DNA of 22,558 bases, taken from assembly GCA_029747585.1 (NCBI GenBank), contig JAPEVF010000727.1:1-22558 (forward strand), given 5' to 3'. The notes below the pieces were generated by a model. It was not told where the DNA came from. It ran no database searches and saw nothing but the letters and a program-made list of their open reading frames with translations. Positions within the stretch are counted from its first letter, which is position 1, and each line of letters begins with the position of its first letter. Positions 1 to 10,806 of the stretch are shown one piece after another. The DNA comes from Pleurotus djamor. Lineage: Eukaryota; Basidiomycota; Agaricomycetes; Agaricales; Pleurotaceae. The position numbers and the translations under genes are program-made.

Positions 1-1
1 A

Positions 2-136
2 GAGGTCAATACTAAGGGTAGCAGAGAATTCGTGCCGTCTATGAGCGAGTCCGATCGGTCAAAGAAATGGGAAGGGTGGCAACGTGCCGTCGAGAGATCC
101 AAAGGCTGGGAAGAAGGTATCGATGAGGACGCGTGA
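2..136 (+). CDS. C-terminal end of a glycerol kinase-like protein (partial)
   Basis: The 3' end of an open frame enters from the left edge and gives 44 residues before a TGA. The tail contains WEGWQRAVERSKGWEE, which matches the pattern at the C-terminus of FGGY-family glycerol kinases, where an aromatic-x-GW-x-x-A-V-x-R-(S/A)-x-x-W-E-E motif precedes an acidic end. Glycerol kinase phosphorylates glycerol to glycerol-3-phosphate in the cytosol. Only this tail is visible, with no catalytic residues, so the call rests on the terminal motif and could be wrong. No splice site is needed within the visible part. Confidence 0.55.
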   Translation, partial: EVNTKGSREFVPSMSESDRSKKWEGWQRAVERSKGWEEGIDEDA

Positions 137-1361
137 AGATCTGTATATTTATTTGTAACTTTATCTAAAGAAGAAATGAACATGATCCATTGAATGTGCG
201 TTGAACGGTGGGCGTGGGCGTCGTTGGGGGTTGACGCGTTGACGCGTGAACGTGAACGTTGAACAATATTGACGTTGAGATCTGAGAAATTGTAGTTGGG
301 CGCTTCGAGTCGGACATTCAATGATACAAAGAGGACCGACTGTCATCCTCCCATATAGAGGCTGGAATTCGAGCCTACATTCAATGGGCAATTCGCCACC
401 TTCACAACTCATCTCAAAGTGCAACCCTCGGGCCCACTACAATACGGGCTCTTCAAATCATGTCTGCCTATGGCATTGATGGAACTCGAGGTGTCTCACC
501 ACCTCGGAAAAATCTCAGAAAAACTCGTCGACCTAAAATCATCCCTCCCCGTTCGCCACTCGGAGGCTCACCATTGCTGGGCCAATTGAAACCTCGTTTC
601 AGTGGACGGGCAAGTAGTTTTTCGAGGCTTGTTTTGCTTGGAACAGATAGTGCGATAACTGTGGCATTGCTTCGGTTTCCCCAACGCGTCTCAACAATCT
701 ACAGACAACTACCGGACGATTCGGCAACAACGTCGGTCTCAACTGCAATGATCGACAGCTTGTTTTCGTGAACCCATGACCATAAAAGCAGGGTTGGACG
801 CTGGATGATAAAACTTTCCGGTTTCATCAGGGTCTTCAACGCTGGCAACCTCACCCGAAATTATCCAACCAGAGAGATTTACGGATTCTCCTCGGCAAGT
901 TGCCCGACGTATTGACTTGAACGCCGAACCTAAGCTCGAGGTTGAACACGGACGGCTCTTCTGAGATCGATGGAGGTCGGAAAAATCCAGCCACGCGCAC
1001 GAGAGTTTGTTCAGGGAACATAGACATACAGGTTCCGATGACCATTTGTGCTAACAAGTCATCATCTGGTCTCTCTAGTGCGCTTGCAATGGCTACAATC
1101 ACTGTGCAGTGTCTAAGGATGCAATTCTTGTTGTTGTTGACTTGGCGATCCTACGTCTATGCGGCACCTCCTCGGTCGCACACCCTTACGCCGCAACTAC
1201 ATGGGACCTGGCATGGCAGCACTAAGCCGGGACTCATTCTAGTCATCTCTCCGTAATCCTGTATATAAGGGGTCGTGATTAACTGACAATTCTACATCGG
1301 TCTCCTCACCAACGGCTTAACTGCAGTGGTCTCCAGGTTCCCTCTAACTTCACTTCTAAAA
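137..1361. other. Intergenic region and upstream region of the GH7 gene
   Basis: This stretch of about 1.2 kb lies between the left-edge gene and the cellobiohydrolase start. Open frames of about 80-105 codons occur on both strands (for example 460-771 and 942-1256, plus). They have no recognisable motif or credible splice structure, and I take them as chance. A short tandem-like run of GTTGACGC and GTGAACGT words lies at about 228-262. The right part must hold the cellulase promoter. Confidence 0.6.
1262..1269 (+). promoter_or_regulatory. TATA box of the GH7 cellulase gene
   Basis: TATATAAG lies about 93 nt upstream of the ATG at 1362, a normal distance for a fungal TATA promoter with a short 5' UTR. 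The leader between them is pyrimidine-rich and has no upstream ATG. Confidence 0.6.
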
Positions 1362-3216
1362 ATGTTCCGCAAATCCGCTCTCATTGCCTTCACCTTCGCC
1401 GCTGCCGTCCTCGGTCAACAAGTTGGTACTTTGACCGCTGAAAACCACCCTCCCATCACCATCCAACAATGTACCGCTAGCGGATGTACCACCCAGCAAA
1501 AGTCCGTTGTGCTCGACTCTAACTGGCGCTGGACTCACTCCACCTCTGGTTCCACTGTAAGTCTTGAGATTCGTCTGCAGCCTTTGCATGTAATGTTAAC
1601 CATACGCACTTTCATCAGAACTGCTACACTGGAAACGCTTGGGATACCACCCTCTGCCCCAACCCCACCACCTGCGCTTCCAACTGCGCTATTGATGGTG
1701 CTGACTACTCTAGCACCTACGGTATCACCACGTCCGGCAACGCCTTGACTCTCCGCTTCGTCACCAACGGACCTCACTCTCGCAATGTCGGCTCGCGTGT
1801 CTACCTCTTGGACGATCAAGACAACTACCTGATGTTCAGCTTGTTGAACAAGGAGTTTACGTTCGATGTTGACATGTCGAACTTGCCCTGTGGTCTCAAC
1901 GGTGCCCTCTACTTCTCTGAGATGGAGCGCGATGGTGGCAAGGCTCGCTACACTGGCAACAACGTATGTATTCTCCGAACAGCAGATTGGTTGCAGTGAA
2001 AATTAATGGACTGTCGACTAGGCTGGTGCTCGCTACGGTACTGGATACTGTGACGCTCAGTGCCCCCACGACATCAAGTGGATCAACGGAGAGGTAGGCC
2101 ATCTCACCACTGGAGGAATGACGCAGTCGCTCATGTGTGCTCTCTAGGCCAACGTTCTCGACTGGAACCCATCTGGAACTGATAGCAACGCCGGAAACGG
2201 TCGCTACGGATCCTGCTGCCCTGAGATGGATATCTGGGAAGCCAACTCTGAGGCCACCGCCTACACCCCCCCACGTCTGCCGCGACTTTGGCCCATACCG
2301 CTGCTCCGGCAACGAGTGCGGTGACGGCTCCAACCGCTACGGTGGTGTTTGCGACAAGGATGGATGTGACTTCAACTCCTACCGCATGGGTGACCGTGAC
2401 TTCCTTGGTCGTGGCAAGACCATCGACACGACCCAAAAGGTCACTGTCATTACTCAGTACGTGGTCTCGCTCACAATCTTGCTGGATTATCTTGACTAAA
2501 TATACGAACAGGTTCATCACCCACAACGGTCAGGACAACGGCGACCTCGTTGAGATCCGTCGCAAATACGTCCAAGGCAATGTCGTCTACGAAAACTCGT
2601 TCGCCACCTTCCCCACTCTCAGCCAGTACAACTCCATCTCCGACGACTTCTGCGTTGCCCAAAAGACCTTGTTCGGTGACAACCAGTACTACAACACCAA
2701 CGGCGCCACCACCAAGATGGGTCAATCCATTGCCAATGGAATGGTCTTGATCATGTCCTTGTGGAGTGACCACGCCGCTCACATGTTGTGGTTGGACTCT
2801 GACTACCCCCTCGACAAGAGCCCCTCTGAGCCTGGTGTGAGCCGTGGTGCTTGCCCGACCTCATCTGGTGACCCCGCCGATGTCGAGCGCGACCACCCCA
2901 ACGCTTCCGTCACCTTCTCGAACATCAAGTACGGTACCCTCGGCTCCACGTTCAGCGGTGGCAACCCCCCTACCTCTTCGTCTTCCTCTGTTGTCCCCCC
3001 TGTCAGCTCTACCTCCTCCTCCACCGTTGTGCCAACGCCCACTGGAGGAGCTACTGTTCCCAAGTGGGGACAATGTGGTGGCCAAGGCTACAGCGGACCC
3101 ACTGTCTGCGAGGCTGGTTCTACTTGCACCTTCTCCAACCCCTGTAAGCTCCTTCCATCGTTGAAATATTTCCCCTCACTCACGACTTCGATTCAGGGTA
3201 CTCTCAATGCCTCTGA
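1362..3216 (+). CDS. Secreted GH7 cellobiohydrolase with C-terminal CBM1; frame broken by one extra C
   Basis: This enzyme cleaves cellobiose from the reducing ends of cellulose chains outside the cell. The exons are 1362-1556, 1619-1963, 2022-2093, 2148-2456, 2512-3143 and 3197-3216, all with GT-AG introns of 52-62 nt. The product starts with an 18-residue signal peptide ending AAAVLG before QQ, the usual GH7 mature start. The catalytic motif EMDIWE sits at residues 230-235 (nucleophile Glu230, acid/base Glu235). A Ser/Thr/Pro linker follows, then a CBM1 (about residues 488-523) with four Cys and aromatic binding residues, ending NPWYSQCL. The full length would be about 523 aa, typical for the family. 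In exon 4 a run of seven C (2266-2272) puts everything downstream in the wrong frame, and translation as written stops at 2322-2324 after 262 codons. Six C would restore the family sequence. No splice site removes the shift. It is either a sequencing error or a recent null allele. Confidence 0.93.
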
Positions 3217-3628
3217 TTTATTGATCCAATGCGCTAGCCGCAGGTGTTTATCATTATACCAAAACGCTTTAGTGCTCCATCATCAATGTTACAATAGTCT
3301 ATGTTGTATTTCCCATTCCATTAGCACCCCTGTTCTGTTCGTCACCAACGCTCTGAGTTTTGCGTGTTCAACCGTTCATCGTTCATCGATCATCACCCTA
3401 ACTCACCGCAACTGATTAAGTTGATACCAAGCTCATAGGGTACAGCAAGCAGTTTCCCCCAGGCATTTGCCATGAATCAACGTTCGACTTACTCATTCCA
3501 TGGCCCCTGTGGTTTCCATTGAATAGCGAAAGATAAAACCGCATGAGCTATACGCTAGGAAATGACATTACTTAACAAAGGCAAAATGGATCTCGTGCTA
3601 GCATAGATATACTGGTCCTTCTCCTCGT
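3217..3628. other. 3'-to-3' intergenic region between the GH7 and esterase genes
   Basis: The two genes converge here, so this 412-nt stretch should hold both 3' UTRs and polyadenylation signals. I see no gene in it. The open frame running from exon 5 of the cellulase to 3415 is intron and UTR read-through. Confidence 0.6.
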
Positions 3629-5931
<2,303 letters not shown>

Positions 5932-6493
5932 ACTTTTCACGGCTACTCCTGGCAGAGTCCTAGTTGAACGAAGGTGTGCATCGCCCACTGATTTATAGGT
6001 TCTGGTGGTAATTCGGATCAGCTAGTTAGGGAAGTGCAGGCGTAGGGACTTGGATGATCTCCTTCAGGCAGAAAGCCATCAGATTACTACATGTGACGAC
6101 AGAGGGGCGCATGAACCCCATCCGAGCGCAGTGTTTCGGAAACCCTGCCGAGAGGTAGACAGATCGAGATACAAGCGACCCCGAAATCGCAAATTGACCC
6201 GTGGCGACTCATGAGTTGGCAGGAACCGCTGGTCATCGGTGGGTGACAAAGCAGCAACGCCGAACCTGGGCTTGAGCGTTGGCGGCGGACCCATTACCAC
6301 AAGGAACTTGAACTCTGCCGGGGCTTCATCTGTTCGAATCGCTCTGGTCAACAAGTTGACGTTTGACATTTCGATGAATAGGAAAACTTCTACATCATAA
6401 CTGCATCACAAACATAACGTGCCATCTGGGTTAATGGAGGTCCACCCTTCTCTTCAAAACATTCACGTTTCGGCAAGTTCGCAGAGCTCAGCC
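5932..6493. other. Esterase promoter region and 3' flank of the cytochrome b561 gene
   Basis: This 562-nt gap separates two minus-strand genes. It contains a 96-codon minus-strand frame (6369-6079) that lacks a recognisable motif, a signal peptide or splice partners. I do not call it a gene. The part next to 5932 must carry the esterase promoter. Confidence 0.5.
5991..5997 (-). promoter_or_regulatory. TATA box of the esterase gene
   Basis: TATAAAT on the minus strand lies 60 nt upstream of the chosen ATG at 5931. Transcription starting about 30 nt downstream would leave a short leader and exclude the ATG at 5988. Confidence 0.55.
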
Positions 6494-7504
6494 TTAGGCT
6501 TTAACCTCAGCGCGTCGCATCTGCCTTGCATCCTCTTCACGCTTATATTGGCGCGGAAGGAGCGCCAATCCCAACATGTAAAGAACCCAGAAGATCTAAG
6601 GATGGGTTCAGGTAGGCGGACGGAGAATGAAGGCGAGCAAGCTACTCACTACAATAAGGGCGATCCATGCACTCACGGCCGACATGGGCACCTGGTGCAG
6701 GCCACCGCTAGCGAGCACCCATTCTTGGGTCTTGAAGTAACATAAGATAAGAAAAAAAGACGTTTAGAATCATGAGTACAATCTCACCAAGCCTAGGTGG
6801 ACCTAAGAACAAAGGACATTAGAGATGTAGTTCGGTCGGCAACGGAGAAAGGCGAATAGCATACCTGGTAAGCCGCTAGTGCAAGCATGGCTAGTCCAAT
6901 GATAGCGTGGAAGTAATTCTGCGGGGGGCGTCGTCCGCCGAACCACGTAGGCTTGAAAAAGTGGATAACAATCCCGAGGATGAGTTGGATAACATAGAGG
7001 ACCATCACCGCGATGCCGATTTTCTGAAGGTTATTTGTTAGTTCCATAGCATGGATGACGTGTGTGAGATTTACGCTGTGAGGGGTGACCATGGTTGTGT
7101 ACCCAAGCTCGTTGTGAATTTGGGTTCCCAAGGCCCAACCCGCGAATATCACTGGGCCGCCGATCAATAACTGCCAAGTAGCATGTCCGTAGAACCACCT
7201 ATGTAACAAACATTATCAATACGCCACCTGAGACCCTGATAGGGCGGCTAACTTACTTGTTTGTGAATGTCCTGGTATACCTTGCAAACAACGTCCCGAG
7301 GGGAAGGAGGACAAGATAGCCAATGCTACACAGGAGAGCATGGTTTCGTGCTAGAACTTCCTGAGGCTGAAGGGCAACATGGTCTGAGGATTGTGGGGCA
7401 CCCGTTTGCGGTGCGTATCCCATATCTGAAGAGGGCTGAGCCTGAGGACTTGCTGAAGAAGTTGTGTCTGGAGAGCCGTAGTTCGGAGAGCCGTAATAAC
7501 TCAT
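6494..7504 (-). CDS. Cytochrome b561-domain membrane protein (no DOMON domain)
   Basis: This multi-pass heme protein probably moves electrons across a membrane. The minus exons are 7504-7257, 7198-7075, 7023-6865, 6802-6788 (15 nt), 6730-6650 and 6595-6494, giving 242 aa. The intron at 7074-7024 (51 nt, CTAAC branch site, CAG acceptor) is needed. Without it the third heme His is lost; with it the product reads TPHSKIG. Candidate heme ligands are His55 (RNHALL), His88 (YGHATW), His123 (PHSKIG) and His163 (NYFHAIIG). Other family features are the IHFFKP and RRPPQNYFH segments, a V-x-x-G-x-x-x-E-W stretch after TM4, and a last helix before a charged Lys/Arg-rich tail. The first 50 residues are Ser/Pro/Gly-rich and cytosolic-looking, with no signal peptide. 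Related fungal proteins often carry an N-terminal DOMON domain; none is visible here. The start ATG at 7504 is the first in frame; the upstream extension has only a TTG. Confidence 0.85.
6788..6802 (-). other. 15-nt microexon of the cytochrome b561 gene
   Basis: The five codons VHLGL are flanked by a TAG acceptor and a GTGAGA donor. Joining them to the neighbours gives YQVHLGLTQEW, matching the Y-Q-V-x-x-G-x-x-x-E-W pattern of fungal b561 proteins. The frame holds across both junctions (phase 0). Confidence 0.7.
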
Positions 7505-9074
7505 TTCGATGTATACGAAAAAGAAGTAAGAAGGGAGGGAAGACGAAGCCAATGAAGAAAGCTAGGAATTACGCTGGAGTCTTTTAAAGCTTTGGAGGCA
7601 TCATAAATAGCAAACCACTCACTTGGATAACTTTCGAGCGTGTCGAGCATGTCTAGCACATCCATCTCACACTCAACTTAGAAACCACCAGCCATAGGCG
7701 CATCGAAGAGCTGCACAACGCTGCGGAAACCAGTGCGATAGCAATTTGCACATCATGATTGGATGGACCAAGTGGAAGGGAGCGAGCGTGTCAAGATCTT
7801 CGAGCAAATTGTTGAGAACATGGGAATGCATTTGCTAATATGTGGTAGCGGTGGGAATGACAAAGGCAATTTATAGACCGAGGGAATTGCTACATCCTGG
7901 GTGATTAAAGTACGTGGTGCTACCCCGAGTAGGCGTAAGACCAGTGGGGGAGAGCGACAAGCGTTGACGTTGAGAATGTGCTTGAATCATATCTCCGAGA
8001 TATAGGACATCAAAATTGAGCCAAGGGAAAAATTGAACCTGCGCGAAGAGAAAGAAGACAGAATTTGGGTGGTGAAAAACCGGAGAAAGCGCACAGTAAT
8101 GTCGTAGAAAAAATTCTTTGTGCATCCCAGCGTCTACTGAGGCGTTCCCCGAGCCATTCCCCGAGCAAGGGGCGAAGCTAACCGATCTATCGTCGCAGGT
8201 ACAATCCGGATATTGGTGTGAGAGGACGACAGCGAAGGCAACCATGTGACAGCAGTGTTGACAAGAATTTGATGAAAATGACCTCGTGGAGTGCTGCGGA
8301 CGTTGTGAAGAGTCGCATGAGAGGTGAAGGTAGTCTAGAAGACGGGGTGGAAAACCGTTACAAGGAAAAAAATATTGCAAATTGAGCGCGAAAGGTTCTG
8401 ATGGAGTGCACCAGATCCCGGCGACGACGGTGATGAGGATAAATTGGTCACGATGGGAGATAGGCCACGACTACGACGGCCGCCGAAAATATCCAGATGG
8501 ATTCAGGTTTTATTCTCGACAAGCGTTATAAGGGTACGGCAAGTTTAGTAAGACAGCAGAGTCAGTGATGACGAGCGTCGACAAGCAAAAGTGTAAGGAG
8601 GAATTGGGGTAATTCATGTTGGAGGAGGGTTCATACGGTTGAGTGAGAAGGCTGCCAGTGTCGCAGGCGACCTCGAGCGGTTCGGCTATGGGGGAAAGAG
8701 TGGACCAGGGGAAGTGAGAAGTTGGGGGCAGAGGAAGGAAGGTGGTTATAATCTTGGATGTGAGGTATTTGTGCGTTTTCAGCACTGTGGCGTGGGAGCT
8801 GAGTCAATTCTCCGATTGGCTTAGCGCACCCCTGATCTGACTTTGCACTCAGGAGCTCTCAGGGGATAAAATGATAGAACTCCGCGGCGCCGCGACGATC
8901 ATGAACCCATTTCTGTTCGGTGTTCACAAGAGATCCAGGATCCAGATTGTGGCTTTGCGTCTCCGCTTCAATCACCTTGGGGGTCACCTAAGTAGGATGG
9001 TCGGTGAGTCTTTCCTTTCCCTCGATAACCATAACATCTGGTTGTCTGCGAGTAGGAAATCCAACGGTCAGAAC
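7505..9074. other. Divergent intergenic region between the b561 and type I membrane protein genes
   Basis: The flanking genes point away from each other, so both promoters lie in these 1.57 kb. The longest frame is a 169-codon minus-strand ORF (8380-7871). It is Cys/His/Ser-rich, with no recognisable domain and no splice partners, and I judge it spurious. A possible leader intron (GTGAGT near 9004 to TAG near 9055) sits just upstream of the plus-strand start. Confidence 0.5.
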
Positions 9075-10093
9075 ATGCGCCTCCCTCGCAACCTGCTCAC
9101 TGCTTGCGCTTGGTCCCTCTCTGCGTCCCTCATCCTCCATGTTGGTGGGATCGCCGTCTATCCTCGTGCAGAAGAGGAAAACGGTAGCGCTCTCGTCAAT
9201 GTCAATATTACCCTCGACAACAGCTTGATGCAGGATTCCCCTGCTTCTACCACCTCTTTGGCAGGCTTGGTGTCCATCAGCTTGACGGGCACCTGGACAG
9301 CATCCCCTCCTGCAGATCAGGCTTATGCCTACAGGGGATCCTACCTCTGGACCTCGGATCCCACCGCCAAAGCAGAGCTCAAGTTCAACGGTAGGCGGGC
9401 TTGATGACAGATGAGAAATACAGTTTCTGATCACGAAATACAGGAACGTCCATATACTACATGTCCCCTCGCTTTGAGACCGTCCCGTCGTTGACGTTTA
9501 TGTCCGAGATCCAAGTAGACAATCATCCTCGCGTACTCGTCAACCTCGGATCGACCAACTCTTCCCCCTCTACGTCTGTCACGGGAATCCACCCCAACAC
9601 TGCTTCTACCATCATGTGGGGTCGTTCAGGCCTCAACTTCTCCCGCGAACACACTCTTACCTTGACAATGGCACAAGGCGCTCAGTACGCCATCCTCGAT
9701 ACCCTCATCTACACGGCCTTTCTTGCGCCAGGTGATCCTCGCCTACCTTCTGCCACAGCCGACGCTTCATCGTCCTCATCTACTACCCAACCCTCACCTT
9801 CGAGTTCCTCTTCATCGCCGTTGTCAAAGTCGGTCCGCATCACTCTCATCACCCTAGCCAGCGTGCTCCTGGCTTTACTCGTGTATGTCGCCTATCGATT
9901 CGTACAAGCAAGGCGGCAGCGAGGCGATCGAAACCGAGATGCAGCGGACGGAGTGAGGAGATGGGTAGATATGAGATGGGTGAATGCCAGCCGGACCAAT
10001 CTACCAGGCCGGGTAACAGATGCTAGTGCTGGAACGGGTGACCATCCGGGGGACATCAAGATGTTCAAGGAAACAAAGAGCATGCAAAATTAG
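9075..10093 (+). CDS. Type I single-pass membrane protein with secreted N-terminal domain
   Basis: The exons are 9075-9390 and 9444-10093 (53-nt intron), giving 321 aa. The start at 9075 gives a basic N-terminus followed by a hydrophobic signal segment ending near GGIAVYPRA. The outer part (about 30-230) is rich in Ser/Thr with several N-x-S/T sites. Its pattern, with WTSDPTAKAELKFNGTSIYY and alternating hydrophobic residues, suggests a beta-rich fold. A Ser/Thr/Pro stalk follows, then one TM helix (VRITLITLASVLLALLVYVA), then a basic cytosolic tail containing RQRGDRNRD. This architecture is common among uncharacterised Agaricomycete membrane proteins. I cannot name a function. The intron fits the frame exactly (AAC-G joined to GA-ACG). 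Confidence 0.8.
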
Positions 10094-10806
10094 TCTTTCT
10101 TCATGTTCTTTCCTTTTTCTGAGAGATTAACACTCCATACGAGTTGCTCTCCAACTTGATCTTCCGTCAAGTTCGGGATGACCGTGCTCCCTTTTCCCTC
10201 GTCTTCCTTTCTTCCGGGTAGCACGCAGTGTTTAATTTTCAAAATCCAAACTTCAACCCTTGATGATGATGCTTGAGTAGTGACTACTATGCGCCTTGAA
10301 GCTTGAAGACTTGACAAAGGAATTGCATTGGAGGTTCGCAAATGTCATTGAAGCCGCCCTTCACGCGTCACGGGCAACCGCCAATGACGAAGTTCATGCG
10401 GAAGGGCCTGGTCATCAGACCATCCGTGCTACGGACCATAGAAATACATACTCAGAGCGAAAACAGTTAGAAGCGCAGATGATACAATACAACCTAGTAC
10501 AACCCGAAAATCAAATGAACTCGTCCTTCGGAAACCTCGTAAGAAAAAACGAACACACAAAGCAAAGAGTTTGACAGAAAGCCCAAAAATATGATCCACG
10601 AAAACGCCATAACAATGAGTCCCAGCCTCCACTACGCACTTCAACTTAGTAGCACTAACATCCACAAGAGGGAATAAGCGCGAGCCTTTGAGCCTACAAG
10701 GCGGACGAGACGGAACATCGAAGTTCATGTGTGTTTCAGAGTTCTTCGTCGTCGATGACTCTTTTTCATTTTCCTTAACCAATTCACTTTCATCATCCTG
10801 TGCCTC
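10094..10806. other. 3'-to-3' intergenic region
   Basis: This lies between the type I membrane gene (+) and the Ser-rich gene (-), so it should contain both 3' UTRs. Short frames (10296-10574 plus, 10782-10429 minus) show no domain or intron signature. I see nothing else in it. Confidence 0.5.

Noticed and set aside
460..771. 103-codon plus-strand ORF upstream of the cellulase
   Set aside because: The Arg/Pro/Ser-rich composition has no recognisable pattern, and it has no promoter or intron support.
6079..6369. 96-codon minus-strand ORF upstream of the esterase
   Set aside because: It has no motif and no splice structure, and it occupies the only space available for the esterase promoter.
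7024..7074. Apparent loss of a heme-ligand His in the b561 protein (LTNNLQKIG in place of HxKIG)
   Set aside because: This stretch is a 51-nt intron with GTAAAT donor, CTAAC branch site and CAG acceptor. Splicing restores PHSKIG, so the ligand is present.
7871..8380. 169-codon minus-strand ORF
   Set aside because: It is long but has no domain, no signal peptide, no intron neighbours and odd Cys/His-rich composition. It lies in a region that must hold two divergent promoters, so it is most likely chance.
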